Counted from the stretch's first letter, positions 44,718 to 54,633 are shown. The stretch is 64,000 nucleotides of DNA from Cytophagales bacterium (GCA_033344775.1 JAWPMT010000004.1:2088550-2152549); one strand, 5' to 3'. Notes: a model not told the origin generated them from the letters alone. Made by a program: numbers and translations.

Positions 44718-45089
44718 TTTTGTATTGTTTAGTAAGTAATGAAAGTTGCTTCTTTCGTTGTAAAATTCAATGAAATCGTTTTGTGAAATCCTGTTGTAGG
44801 CCAAAGCTCCGAAAATCCCGGAATTAATTCACCTACAACTTCATGAACGTACTGAATTTCTTCATGTAAGTAACGAATTTGCCAATGAAAGTATAACGGT
44901 TTGGTGTTTTGTCTTTCTTTTTCGGTCTAAAAATCAGCCCTAATGTCCCGGTCTATTTAAGGCACTCCCCTAAAAACCGATATCATTCACAAATCGATGA
45001 AGTAGGTCCGCACCTTCATTCCTGATGAAAATTTATGATGGGTATGCTTGATTTGTAAAGGGGGGAATCACCCCTCGTCTTTGCCTTGA
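44718..45089. other. Intergenic region upstream of the RHS operon
   Basis: No gene is supported here. The minus-strand promoter of the RHS operon should lie in this stretch, but no convincing TAnnTTTG element was found. At 45059-45075 a short G-run/C-run hairpin could end transcription of the second SusC-like gene only if read in the opposite direction from the RHS operon; it is weak and lacks a good T-tract. Confidence 0.4.
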
Positions 45090-47693
45090 TCAAAGTCCTA
45101 ACTGCACTCCCAGTGTAAAGCTTTTTGTAGGAAAGTGGATGTTGCGATCCTCAATACCCGTCAGTAGATGACTACCAGCCCGTTGGAACCGCACTTCTGG
45201 CGAAACTCCTGTATAGTCTGTGAATAAGAGCGGATTTGTCATGGTCAAATAAACCCGAAGGGATTTGATTGCTTCTACTTTTAATCGAGGAGAAAATCCG
45301 ATTGTCATATTGTCCAATCTGGTAAAATTCCCCTTTTCCATGTAATAACTGGAATATTGAGGAAAGTCTTCTATTCTCGGGCCATCTACCACAATGCTGT
45401 TCCAGGTATTGCTGGACCGATCTCGACCGCCATAATGCAAGTTGTAGGTATTGAGGATATCATGCCCATACACACCCCTGAAGAACAAATTCAAATCCAT
45501 AGACTTCCATTGTATCAACGCATTCCAACCCAATTGCGCGCTAGGTAGTCCGTTCCCTATAGGCCCTTCGTCTTGTACATCAAGTCTGCCATCATTATTA
45601 AAATCTCTGAATACGAAATTCCCATCATCATTGATAAACCAGGAAGTCAGTCCAACAAAATCACCCATGTTCCCACCAACTGCCAGCGGGATGGTATTTC
45701 TAAAAGGAGAAGGCGGATAGATAACATCGAAGCTGATGTTCTCATTACCTAACTTATCAAGTGTTGGTTTTTGATAGAATGCACCTACCAAAGAGTGGCT
45801 AACCTTAAATGCCCCAATTGTGAATTGGTGGTTTAACGTGTACTCAAAACCTGCATTCGATACTTCTCCTAGATTGAGCCATTGTTGAAAACCAGGAATA
45901 GGACTTGTAAGCCTGGGTACCGGTGAACTAAATAACAAATCCTCGAACGTTTGATTAAAGTAATTCATTGATCCCTGAAGCTTTCCGCGCATCAAAGAGA
46001 AGTTCAATCCAATTTCCGTCGTATTTCGTCTCTCAGTGGCCAAATCAGGATTTGATGCGGTAATAATATTGTAATTGATATCTATTTCTTCGTTTCTTCG
46101 GAATCTACTTGTTTCAAAAAGTCCTCCTGACAAATAAGGAGCAGGAGGCAAATTACCCACCTGGCTGAAGCCTCCAAACAGGGTCATCGACACGCCTGAA
46201 GGTAATGCAATCAATTCTTGTAGATGAACTTCCCCTCGAACTCCCAAAAATGAGGTATACCTGCTATTTTCTCCAAAACCACTGTGGCCATCGTTTCGCA
46301 GGCTCGCGGAAATATCAAACAAATCCCCGCCAAAATTGATCATGCCAAAAAACGATCGGAGTTCTTCTTTGCTCTTTGAGCTGCTTACTTCGGAATTGAA
46401 ATCCTCTCTGTCAATTCCGGCAAATAAATTATCAACCCCAAAGCCATCTAACTGAAAATTATTGACCATCACCAGGAAGCCCTCTTGTTGATTCACTTGA
46501 TTCATAGCCCCAGCCCTTGCGGATAATCGGAAGTTCCCAATTGTTCTTGAGTAATTCAACACACTTTCTAATGTCGTTACAGTAGTTTGATTCAATTGCC
46601 TTCTTGCAATCCCCGATTCTCTCGCTCCTGAACTATAATTGGAGAATCTGGAAACATAAGACAATTCCTCTTGCCTTAAAAAAGACTGACTCAAGCGATT
46701 TTCCCAACTTAATTCGGGGGTGATTTTCCAGTTTAAACCCGTATGGTATTGTGTAAAGCTTTGTTCTTCATCATTGAACAGCTGATCTCTCAGGGCAATT
46801 GGATTAAAGAAGTCAAAATTGTTTTCATTCTGAAAATATCCAGCAAAAGTCTCGTTGCCATCAAAGACCGGTGCTGTTGGGTTATAACTAATTGCATAGC
46901 GAAACGCCTGAGTAGGTATATTTCCGATCTCCCTATTGACATGATTCAACCCCATGGACAATGCTACTCGGTCATTAAATAAATTTTGGGTCATCCTAAA
47001 GCTGGTATTGAGGCTATTACGCTCATGCCCTACAATGATCCCAGGACGTTCTCGTAAAGTAACGGAACCTCTGTACGTTGCTTTATCTGTTTTTGCACTA
47101 AGCGCCAAATGCTGGGACATTCCCCAACTGCTTTCAGTCAACTCGTCAAACCAGTTAGTGTTTGCGCCATAATCGAATCCGCCTTCCCGTATGAATTCCG
47201 AAGCACTTAATAGCTCTAGTGGATTATCTGGTGTTACACGTTGGTACTGGCTGTGATAATAAACATTGACCTTGCCCGATGGAGTCGCCGCGGACTTTGT
47301 CTTTATATCGATCACTCCACTGTTGCCCAGCACGCCGTAATAAGCCGCATCAAATCCTTTTAGCACTTCAATCTCCGCAATATCCTGAGGATCAATTGCG
47401 TCCATAGAAAGCCCAATCACTCCATCAATGATGATCAGAGGTTGTCTTGCTCCTTGCAGGGTGTTGAACCCTCGTACTACGAAATCAAATGGTGTATTAG
47501 GGTCTCCATCAAAACGGGAAGATAGAATTCCCGGAACCCGGCCCTGAATCAATCTGATGGGATCCGATATCTGGCCTTGATTGAATCTTATTTCGGATAG
47601 ATCTTTGACAGCAATTGATGTCGTATCCACCTGAGCTTTTAAGCAAATAGAAGTTGTTAAGAAGATCGATAAAAAAACGCCCCAGCTCTTCAT
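45090..47693 (-). CDS. Second SusC-like TonB receptor, lacking the N-terminal extension
   Basis: An 867-residue receptor with a signal peptide (to ~20) and then directly the plug: 'IRLIQGRVPGILSSRFDG', 'FDFVVRGFNTLQGARQPLII', 'IDGVIGLSMDAIDPQDIAEI' and 'YYGVLGNSGVIDIKTKS'. The barrel is a clear paralogue of the SusC at 49286 ('IPTQAFRYAISYNPTAPVFD' against 'VPIQAFRYALIFNPTSPVFD'; 'NNFQLDGFGVDNLFAGIDRE' against 'NNFQLDNFGIDNLFAGIDRD'). It lacks the ~100-residue carboxypeptidase-like domain that SusC proteins normally carry. It lies after the SusD gene and a terminator, so its expression may be lower or separately controlled. Confidence 0.88.
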   Translation of the reverse strand: MKSWGVFLSIFLTTSICLKAQVDTTSIAVKDLSEIRFNQGQISDPIRLIQGRVPGILSSRFDGDPNTPFDFVVRGFNTLQGARQPLIIIDGVIGLSMDAIDPQDIAEIEVLKGFDAAYYGVLGNSGVIDIKTKSAATPSGKVNVYYHSQYQRVTPDNPLELLSASEFIREGGFDYGANTNWFDELTESSWGMSQHLALSAKTDKATYRGSVTLRERPGIIVGHERNSLNTSFRMTQNLFNDRVALSMGLNHVNREIGNIPTQAFRYAISYNPTAPVFDGNETFAGYFQNENNFDFFNPIALRDQLFNDEEQSFTQYHTGLNWKITPELSWENRLSQSFLRQEELSYVSRFSNYSSGARESGIARRQLNQTTVTTLESVLNYSRTIGNFRLSARAGAMNQVNQQEGFLVMVNNFQLDGFGVDNLFAGIDREDFNSEVSSSKSKEELRSFFGMINFGGDLFDISASLRNDGHSGFGENSRYTSFLGVRGEVHLQELIALPSGVSMTLFGGFSQVGNLPPAPYLSGGLFETSRFRRNEEIDINYNIITASNPDLATERRNTTEIGLNFSLMRGKLQGSMNYFNQTFEDLLFSSPVPRLTSPIPGFQQWLNLGEVSNAGFEYTLNHQFTIGAFKVSHSLVGAFYQKPTLDKLGNENISFDVIYPPSPFRNTIPLAVGGNMGDFVGLTSWFINDDGNFVFRDFNNDGRLDVQDEGPIGNGLPSAQLGWNALIQWKSMDLNLFFRGVYGHDILNTYNLHYGGRDRSSNTWNSIVVDGPRIEDFPQYSSYYMEKGNFTRLDNMTIGFSPRLKVEAIKSLRVYLTMTNPLLFTDYTGVSPEVRFQRAGSHLLTGIEDRNIHFPTKSFTLGVQLGL

Positions 47694-47728
47694 GATCGTT
47701 CAAGTTATTTCAGATTGAATATAACAAA

Positions 47729-47758
47729 AAAAGAGGTCAACCTTTTGGGTTGACCTCT
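47729..47758 (-). terminator. Strong terminator between SusD and the second SusC-like gene
   Basis: On the minus strand AGAGGTCAACC and GGTTGACCTCT (11-bp perfect stem, 47732-47742 and 47748-47758) are followed by a run of seven T. It ends the SusC-SusD transcript or attenuates read-through into the gene at 45090. Confidence 0.85.
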
Positions 47759-47781
47759 CAATATTCTTAAGAATAACGTTA

Positions 47782-49275
47782 TTAATTTGAATAACCTGGG
47801 TTTTGTACCAAGTTAGGATTCACATCCAACTGTGGCTTAGGAATAGGGAACAGATTTCTTGTAGGATCTGTCACTGTTTTCTCCCACCAGGTTTCGTTGT
47901 ATCGACCGAAACGGATCATGTCCATTCTACGAAGACCTTCAGCAAAGAACTCACGTCCACGATCATCATAAAGATCAGTTTCAGTAAGTGCAGCCAATGC
48001 AGGAGCATTCGCTCTTGCTCTGATCTGGTTAACGATATCCAAAGCGCCAGCAGTATTTCCTGAGCGGAACTGAGCTTCAGCTTTGTTGAACAATACCTCT
48101 GCATATCTGTAAAGCGCGAAGTTATTCGCCAGGTTAGGACCTGAACCAGAAGCATACTCCCACTTACCTACACGCGCACCACTCTGACGAAAAGAGTTAG
48201 GCTCCAACTCGTTGATCTCAGGAGTAAAGTTCAATGGAGGTCCATCAGGGTCCTGCGCCTGATCATCAATCAGCTGCTCTCCAGCAGAAGAAAACTGAGG
48301 ACCAACAAGGAAACTACCAATTCTATCATCACCTTCTTCGAAGCTGTTGTAGAACTCTTCCAACGCCTGATAACCATTCCATGGCTGATCAGTCAAGTCA
48401 AATGTTTGCTGACTAGCATAGTGCAAAGTCATCTGAGGCAGGTTAAAGCCTTGTCCAGTAATAGGATCGTAAGGCAACGCAAAGATGTGCTCTACAGAAT
48501 TATCATTGTTGGTAGCGAACGCAGAGAAGAAATTGCTTTCCAGGCTATACAATCCACTGTTGATCACTGCATCAGCAGAAGCAACTGCATCAGCATATCT
48601 GGCAGTACCAGACCATACTTCAGCATTCAGGTACAATCTTGACAATGCAGCATGTGAAGTCCACTGATTTACTCTCGTACGATCTCCAATTTCAGCAGAA
48701 AGAGAAGAAAGTGTCTCGGTCAATTCTGACTCAACAAAATTGAATACTTCAGTTCTGCTAGCCGTTGGAGGGTTTGGATCCGAAGTAGTCTCGATCACGA
48801 TTGGAACGTTACCATAAGCATCCAGCAACCACATATAAATAACTGCTCTCAAAGCTCTCAACTCACCAGTGATCTCGGGGCTACCGTTGAACTGATTGAT
48901 CAAGCCATTGATATTTGCAATCGCACTGTAGCAATAAGCCCATCCGTTATTCACTGACTGCTCCTCAGAAGAAGTTTCGTGTCTGTGAACACGTAGCCAC
49001 TGACCGCCATCCAGCCAATCAGCACCTTTGTGACCGATACACAACTCATCCGTTGAGACCTCCATCAATGAATACAAAGAGTTATGACCTCCCCATGTAC
49101 CCACAATACTTCCGTATGCAGAACCTACAGAGGCATCAATTACAGACTGGTTGATGTTTGCGAAGAATTCTTCAGATGTCAATTCGCTAAACACCTCCTC
49201 ATCCAAATCATTACAACCAAATCCCACTAGCAGGAATGCTAGCATTAGTAGCTTTGAATTAAACAACTTTTTCAT
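47782..49275 (-). CDS. SusD/RagB-family nutrient-binding lipoprotein
   Basis: 497 residues with lipobox VGFGC (Cys21). The helical TPR-like SusD fold is indicated by 'EEVFSELTSEEFFANINQS', 'WAYCYSAIANINGLINQF', 'LRALRAVIYMWLLDAYGNVP', a hallmark RagB/SusD motif, and 'TSHAALSRLYLNAEVWSGTA'. The C-terminus has the usual 'NFALYRYAEVLFNKAEAQFR', 'RGREFFAEGLRRMDMIRFGR' and 'LFPIPKPQLDVNPNLVQNPG'. It caps the SusC receptor and binds its oligosaccharide or other substrate; no hydrolase gene lies next to it, so the substrate cannot be deduced. The start is 10 bp after the SusC stop. Confidence 0.95.
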   Translation of the reverse strand: MKKLFNSKLLMLAFLLVGFGCNDLDEEVFSELTSEEFFANINQSVIDASVGSAYGSIVGTWGGHNSLYSLMEVSTDELCIGHKGADWLDGGQWLRVHRHETSSEEQSVNNGWAYCYSAIANINGLINQFNGSPEITGELRALRAVIYMWLLDAYGNVPIVIETTSDPNPPTASRTEVFNFVESELTETLSSLSAEIGDRTRVNQWTSHAALSRLYLNAEVWSGTARYADAVASADAVINSGLYSLESNFFSAFATNNDNSVEHIFALPYDPITGQGFNLPQMTLHYASQQTFDLTDQPWNGYQALEEFYNSFEEGDDRIGSFLVGPQFSSAGEQLIDDQAQDPDGPPLNFTPEINELEPNSFRQSGARVGKWEYASGSGPNLANNFALYRYAEVLFNKAEAQFRSGNTAGALDIVNQIRARANAPALAALTETDLYDDRGREFFAEGLRRMDMIRFGRYNETWWEKTVTDPTRNLFPIPKPQLDVNPNLVQNPGYSN

Positions 49276-49285
49276 TTTCTAATTT

Positions 49286-52222
49286 TTAGAATGTCATATT
49301 GAAACCAAAGGTGTAAATCACCGTCGTGAAGAATGTATCTCTTCTTTCGATTCCTGGTGCCAAAGGATTATCTCCGTCACCTGAGTCATTGTATCTAACT
49401 TCTGGATCCAATCCAGCATAGTCAGTTATCGTAAATAGGTTCTGTCCTGAGAAGTACAATCTCAATTTCTTGTAGATGTCGTTACCAGGCAATGTGTAAC
49501 CTAATGTCATGTTATCCAATCTTAGGAAATCACCTTTCTCTACGTAAAGGCTAGAAAACTGCGGAGCAGCTGTGATGTTCGGATCAGTTTTGTCCGTAAC
49601 TACACTGTTCCATGTGTTAGAACCAGCATCTCTGTTTTCATAGAAACCTCTGAACTGATTGTAAAGTTCATGACCGAAGCTACCTCTCAAGAAGATGTTC
49701 AAATCCCAGTTTTTCCAGGCAAGTGTGTTGTTGATTCCAAGGTCAAAGCTTTGAAGACCATTTCCAACAACCGTCTCATCTTCCGTATCGATTACGCCAT
49801 CACCGTTCAAATCTCTAAAGATATATTCGCCTGACTCATCCACACCTTCGAAGATAGGGCCCCAGAAGTCTCCAATTCTCTGTCCTTCCGCAACTCTTAT
49901 CACTCTGTCGTCATTCTGACCAGGAGATCCTGGGTTTCCGATGAAGAATTCAGAGTTACTTACTTCTCCGTTAGAAAGAGAGTTCAATACACTCTGATCA
50001 TAGAATGTACCGTTTACTGCAGGTGTCCAGGTCAAATCGCCAAACTCAGCAGCATAAGACAATGCAAATTCCAATCCACTGTTTTCGATCTCTCCAAGGT
50101 TCAACCACGTGTTGTTAGCCACGTTGAAAGTTCCTGGCAAGTTAGGGTTAGGAGAACCAACACTTACAGGAGAGTTGAAGATCAAATCAGAAGTAGTTCT
50201 GTTATAGTAATCGATGGTACCATTCAACTTGTAATCCAACAAGGAGAAATCAATACCAATGTTGATCTCTTTCTTAGTCTCCCAAGACAGGTTCGGGTTT
50301 GCATTTCGAGTAGGTCCGAAAGTTCTAAGCTCCTGACCGTTTACAACCGTACGGCCATTAGCAGTTACTGTAGGAAGTGACAAGTATGGGCCAGGAGGTA
50401 AGTTTCCAGTTTCTCCATAACCTGCTCTGAATTTCAAGTTGCTAAGAACAGGTACATCGATCAAGTTAGTCAATTCAACACCCCCGGATACGGCAAAGAA
50501 GTTTGCACGCTGATTGTTTTCTCCGAAGCCACTGTAACCTTCATTTCTCCAGCTAGCAGACAAGAAGTAAGTTCCGTCGATGTTCACATTCAAACGACCG
50601 AAGTAAGCAATGATTTGATCCTGAGATCTTCCACTACCCAGGCCAGTTTGGTTACCATCTCTATCGATACCAGCAAACAGGTTGTCAATTCCAAAGTTAT
50701 CCAACTGGAAGTTGTTCACAGTAACACCAAATCCCTGGCCTCTTCTTTTCTGATAAGAGTAACCTCCTAGTAAAGTCACATCGAAGATGTTATTGAAAGT
50801 CGTGTTATAGGAAAGAGTCGTTTCGAAAAGATCATCGAAATCATCATACGTTCCTCTGCTGGCGATACCATTTTCTCCAACACCTCCTCCGAAAAGGGAG
50901 AATCTTGAAATGTATCGGCCGCTGATGGCAGACTCACGATCTTGAGAATATCTCGCAGAGAAAGTAAGGTCATCCAGAATATCCCACTCTACACCATAAC
51001 TTGTTAGGAGATTTTTTCTTACTTCTTCAGAACGATCCTGATTGATGATCGCTACTGGATTAAAGAAGTCGAAGTTATCAGGGTTTTGGAAGTAACCTCC
51101 GAATTGCTCGGCATTAGGATCAAATACTGGAGACGTTGGGTTAAAAATCAATGCATATCGGAATGCTTGAATCGGCACTTCCTCCTGATCTCTATTCGCG
51201 AATGAACCGTTGAAGGTAAATCGAACTCGGTTGTCAAACATGCTGTGCTGCACATTGATTCGAGTATTCAATCTAGAAAACCCGTGACCTGAAGCAACAC
51301 TCTGACGATCTCGATAGTTAACAGAAGCCCGGTATTGAGTATTATTATTACCTCCACTCAAAGAAATATTATGAGTATGGGAAATTCCTGTCTCAGTTAA
51401 TTCCTCAAACCAGTCCGTATCGCTTCCATCGTTTGTACCTCCTTGCGCAACAAACTCGCTTGCAGATAGCACGTCGATTTTGTTTGCAACTTGCTCGATC
51501 GCTACGAAAGCATTGTAATCCACTGACGTTTGGCCTTTCTTACCAGACTTAGTAGTTACAAGGATTACCCCGGAAGAACCTCGGGTACCGTAAATAGCCG
51601 CAGCAGAACCATCTTTCAATACGTCCATTGACTCGATATCAGCAGGGTCAATGTTATCCAAAGATGCGCCAATCACACCATCGATTACGATCAAAGGAGA
51701 ACTGTTTCCTCCAAATGTGGAAAGTCCTCTAAGACGGATGTTGTATCCACCATTAGGGTTACCACCTGGTCGTGTGATGGAAAGACCTGCTACTTTACCT
51801 TGAAGTAACTGTGTTGGATCAGTGATGTTACCCTGGTTGAAATCCTCAGCGCTTACACTTGCAACAGCACTAGTGATCTCCTTCTTTTCCTGAGTACCAT
51901 AACCCACAACAACCACTTCCGCTAGTTGTGCCACGTCTAACTCCAACGCCACATCAATTACTGATCTGGATCCTACAACTACTTCTGTTTGTCGGTATCC
52001 GACAAAAGAAACTACCAGCGTTGCACCTTCACTTACGTTCAACGCAAAGTTACCGTCCAAATCTGTTGTGGTACCATTGGTAGTACCCTTTTCAATGACG
52101 TTGGCCCCGGGGACGGTCTCTCCGGTTTCTCCGTCAGTCACTTGTCCTGTTACCGTAGTTCCCTGCGCCCATACGGAGAGCACAAAAAACATGGATAACA
52201 ACATTAGTAAATACTTCTTCAT
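49286..52222 (-). CDS. SusC/RagA-family TonB-linked outer-membrane protein
   Basis: ATG 52222 gives a signal MKKYLLMLLSMFFVLSVWAQ and a 978-residue protein; the open frame extends further to 52306 but without signal features. A CarboxypepD_reg-like domain (~22-100, 'TGQVTDGETGETVPGANVIE') is followed by the SusC plug: 'EVVVVGYGTQEKKEITSAVA', 'LLQGKVAGLSITRPGGNPNG', 'YNIRLRGLSTFGGNSSPLIV', 'IDPADIESMDVLKDGSAAAI' and 'YGTRGSSGVILVTTKSGK'. The barrel follows to the terminal 'VIYTFGFNMTF'. It is first in a SusC-SusD operon, divergent from a LacI-type regulator. Confidence 0.95.
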   Translation of the reverse strand: MKKYLLMLLSMFFVLSVWAQGTTVTGQVTDGETGETVPGANVIEKGTTNGTTTDLDGNFALNVSEGATLVVSFVGYRQTEVVVGSRSVIDVALELDVAQLAEVVVVGYGTQEKKEITSAVASVSAEDFNQGNITDPTQLLQGKVAGLSITRPGGNPNGGYNIRLRGLSTFGGNSSPLIVIDGVIGASLDNIDPADIESMDVLKDGSAAAIYGTRGSSGVILVTTKSGKKGQTSVDYNAFVAIEQVANKIDVLSASEFVAQGGTNDGSDTDWFEELTETGISHTHNISLSGGNNNTQYRASVNYRDRQSVASGHGFSRLNTRINVQHSMFDNRVRFTFNGSFANRDQEEVPIQAFRYALIFNPTSPVFDPNAEQFGGYFQNPDNFDFFNPVAIINQDRSEEVRKNLLTSYGVEWDILDDLTFSARYSQDRESAISGRYISRFSLFGGGVGENGIASRGTYDDFDDLFETTLSYNTTFNNIFDVTLLGGYSYQKRRGQGFGVTVNNFQLDNFGIDNLFAGIDRDGNQTGLGSGRSQDQIIAYFGRLNVNIDGTYFLSASWRNEGYSGFGENNQRANFFAVSGGVELTNLIDVPVLSNLKFRAGYGETGNLPPGPYLSLPTVTANGRTVVNGQELRTFGPTRNANPNLSWETKKEINIGIDFSLLDYKLNGTIDYYNRTTSDLIFNSPVSVGSPNPNLPGTFNVANNTWLNLGEIENSGLEFALSYAAEFGDLTWTPAVNGTFYDQSVLNSLSNGEVSNSEFFIGNPGSPGQNDDRVIRVAEGQRIGDFWGPIFEGVDESGEYIFRDLNGDGVIDTEDETVVGNGLQSFDLGINNTLAWKNWDLNIFLRGSFGHELYNQFRGFYENRDAGSNTWNSVVTDKTDPNITAAPQFSSLYVEKGDFLRLDNMTLGYTLPGNDIYKKLRLYFSGQNLFTITDYAGLDPEVRYNDSGDGDNPLAPGIERRDTFFTTVIYTFGFNMTF

Positions 52223-52275
52223 ACTATTACAAATTGTTATTCGGTTAGAATATTTTACCTCCGATTTGGACAAAT

Positions 52276-52307
52276 CAAAGCATAGTATACCCCGATAAGT
52301 TTCCAAA
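52276..52307 (-). promoter_or_regulatory. Candidate susC promoter
   Basis: On the minus strand TTTG (52304-52307) is followed after exactly 19 bases by TATGCTTTG (52276-52284), close to the Bacteroidota TTTG-N19-TAnnTTTG promoter. The ATG lies 54 bases further on. One extra base inside the -7 element is the only deviation. Confidence 0.5.
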
Positions 52308-52361
52308 CCGTAGGCATTTTAATGAGGATTTGGAATAAAAACAAAGGCTTTTAGGAAATTA

Positions 52362-52374
52362 CGTTTTGAAAACG
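52362..52374. promoter_or_regulatory. Candidate LacI-family operator
   Basis: CGTTTTGAAAACG is a perfect 13-bp palindrome in the 306-bp region between the divergent susC and LacI-type genes, about 55 bases upstream of the susC -33 element. Dyads of this size with CG at the half-site edges suit LacI-family proteins, and the regulator is encoded next door. The rest of 52223-52528 is AT-rich with no gene. Confidence 0.4.
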
Positions 52375-52528
52375 ATTGTAATTGTGATGTTTTTTGAGAA
52401 AATGAAAAATTTCACTTTTTCAAGATTCATTCTGGGATTTTAATAAATCAAAGTATGAACTTCGAATTAGACGATCTGAGAAGCTTTTATATGGTATATT
52501 TAAATCTACAATTTGGTAAAGCATTTGT

Positions 52529-53548
52529 ATGAAGAAAGGATCAGTTACCATCAAGGATCTTGCGCAAGAATTGGGCATCTCACCGTCTACCGTCTCAAGG
52601 GCATTAGCAGACAATCCGCTAGTAAAAACTGCCACCAGAAATGCCGTGAAAAAGCTCGCCAAAGAGTACAACTATCAACCAAATTTCACAGCACTTAGTC
52701 TACGAAACAGTAAGACCCGAACCATCGGAATCATCATTCCTCAGATCGTTCATGAATTTTTCGCTTTGGTCATTCGAGGTATAGAAGATTTTGCGTTTGC
52801 GAACGGATACAATGTAATTATTTGCTCTACACATGAAATGTACGAACGTGAGGTAAGCGATGCCAAGGCACTCCTAACGGGCAGAGTAGACGGCATACTT
52901 GCCTGCCTGTCAAAAGAAACCACCAACTTCGATCATTTCAAAGAATTTGAGGAGCGATCTATCCCACTGGTCTTCTTTGATTGTGTCTGTGACGAGATAG
53001 AGACCCACAAGGTAATCATCGACGATAAAGCCGCGGGATACGTTGCAACGAAACACCTTATAGAACAAGGCAGTCGAAACCTGGCTTTCATCGGTGGCCC
53101 TGAATCACTTAACATCAATCAGGACCGATATGCCGGGTTTGAACAAGCGTTGACAGAAGCTAATATCTCCGTTAATAAGGACTGGGTAGTATATTGTACG
53201 ACAGGAGACTACAGCGACGGACTTAACTCTACCAAGTCATTGTTTCAAAGTGGAGAAATTGACGGGGTTTTTGCTGCGACTGACATGTTGGCCATTGGAG
53301 CCATCAAAAACATTAAGGCCCTAAATAAGCGTATTCCGGAGGATATCGCCGTGGTTGGCTTCAGCAACTGGTCCATAGCTGAGCTATTCGAACCTTCTCT
53401 AACAACCATCAATCAACCTGGATATGAGATGGGCTACAAAGCAGCCGAATTACTCATTCAGCAGATATCAGAACCTGAAAACAGTTCATTTGAAACTTTT
53501 AAGCTTCAGACTGATCTGGTCGTTCGGGAAAGCTCGGTAAGAAACTAG
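52529..53548 (+). CDS. LacI-family transcriptional regulator of the Sus-like locus
   Basis: 339 residues. The DNA-binding helix-turn-helix is at 4-50 ('VTIKDLAQELGISPSTVSRA', then 'LVKTATRNAVKKLAKEYNYQ', with the hinge 'NFTALSLRNSKTRTIGIIIP'). The periplasmic-binding-protein-like ligand domain covers 60-335 ('HEFFALVIRGIEDFAFANGY', 'DGILACLSKETTNFDHF', 'NLAFIGGPESLNINQDRYAG', 'FAATDMLAIGAIKNIKAL', 'VVGFSNWSIAELFEPSLTTI'). LacI proteins next to SusCD usually sense a sugar. Its stop codon overlaps the convergent gene at 53545 by 4 bp. Confidence 0.95.
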   Translation: MKKGSVTIKDLAQELGISPSTVSRALADNPLVKTATRNAVKKLAKEYNYQPNFTALSLRNSKTRTIGIIIPQIVHEFFALVIRGIEDFAFANGYNVIICSTHEMYEREVSDAKALLTGRVDGILACLSKETTNFDHFKEFEERSIPLVFFDCVCDEIETHKVIIDDKAAGYVATKHLIEQGSRNLAFIGGPESLNINQDRYAGFEQALTEANISVNKDWVVYCTTGDYSDGLNSTKSLFQSGEIDGVFAATDMLAIGAIKNIKALNKRIPEDIAVVGFSNWSIAELFEPSLTTINQPGYEMGYKAAELLIQQISEPENSSFETFKLQTDLVVRESSVRN

Positions 53549-54441
53549 TAGCTGATCCGGCGGTATTCGAAAGGAGTTCCTTCACGGGATTGTTCGAAGT
53601 GAAGCAAACTCACCAGGTCGATTCGAACGGAAGGGTCAGTGGTACTGATCAAAGCCAGTTTATGGCCATTGTTCAATCGATAGTAAGCAACAATCAACGA
53701 CTGCTCACTGACCACCGTCTCGAAAAAGAGGTCTTTTGTCTGATCGTATCCGAAATATCCTTTCCTGACTGGCTTCGCCCCATTTCGCTCTTCAAAGCTT
53801 ATGACATTTTCAAATGTTCGTTTGTATGTCCGAGTGATCGAACCCTGAATGAATTCTCCTCGAAGTGTCTGAAAGATCAATGCTTTGTTTTCCTCCGCAT
53901 TTCTCTGATTGAACAATAGTGATTGGGCTTCAATGGCCCTAACCAAATGAAATTTCAACGAATCCGCAAAACCACGTGCGGTATCCAACACACTATTAGG
54001 AACGGAAAATTGAAGAAACGACTCTGAAGTCGCTCGCTTTCCATCAATCGATTTATTGATCTTTTTCTCATTGTGAATGACATCTATAAGCAGGACACTT
54101 CCTTTCACAATTCTTCCTTTGTGCTCACGAACAGGGTTAATTGCAATGGAATACGGATCCAGCTGAGAAAGTGCTACCCTCCTATCAATCCAGGTTTTTT
54201 CTCGTAATTTCTTAGGATTCACACTGCTGGCATTTTGCACATGAATGGTCCCTTCTTCTAAATTAAACTCCAGCTTATTGAGCCACCACTTCCCCTGATC
54301 GGGATTGTGATAATTATAAGTCAGGTTTTCTTTCAGCCAATTCAAGCTAGCCTCTTCAATTGAATCTGCCTGGCTTCGGGCCTGAAAAACGACCATGAAC
54401 GTAAATATTAATAAAGTAATATTTTTTCGCGTAAATGTCAT
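53545..54441 (-). CDS. Hypothetical secreted protein (298 aa)
   Basis: The signal peptide (MTFTRKNITLLIFTFMVVFQARSQ) predicts export. The body is a mixed-fold protein with 'KWWLNKLEFNLEEGTIHVQN', 'IVKGSVLLIDVIHNEKKINK' and 'DTARGFADSLKFHLVRAIEA'. No domain is recognised; the alternating short strands could be a repeated ~60-residue unit, but I see no firm repeat. It is convergent with the LacI-type gene, with overlapping stop codons, and monocistronic. Confidence 0.75.
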   Translation of the reverse strand: MTFTRKNITLLIFTFMVVFQARSQADSIEEASLNWLKENLTYNYHNPDQGKWWLNKLEFNLEEGTIHVQNASSVNPKKLREKTWIDRRVALSQLDPYSIAINPVREHKGRIVKGSVLLIDVIHNEKKINKSIDGKRATSESFLQFSVPNSVLDTARGFADSLKFHLVRAIEAQSLLFNQRNAEENKALIFQTLRGEFIQGSITRTYKRTFENVISFEERNGAKPVRKGYFGYDQTKDLFFETVVSEQSLIVAYYRLNNGHKLALISTTDPSVRIDLVSLLHFEQSREGTPFEYRRISY

Positions 54442-54591
54442 AAAACAAAAGTAGGCCGCCTTTCACGAAATAACGTGACCATTGAAGGAATTATCATAAT
54501 GCCCTAAGGAAATGTTAGGTAATGTCCGTAGAGACGATAGTAAATCTATTTCTGAACATCTTCCGGTAGGAATTCTCTTAAAAATGAGGCA

Positions 54592-54624
54592 CAAAAAAAG
54601 CGATCAACTCTCGAAGATCGCTTT
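54592..54624 (-). terminator. Minus-strand terminator beside a tRNA-like end
   Basis: AAAGCGATC (54597-54605) and GATCGCTTT (54616-54624) form a perfect 9-bp stem. On the minus strand the hairpin is followed by a T-run. Its distance from the tRNA-like 3' end at 54635 is normal for a tRNA transcription unit. The rest of 54442-54742 holds no gene. Confidence 0.65.
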
Positions 54625-54633
54625 ATCTGTTAT

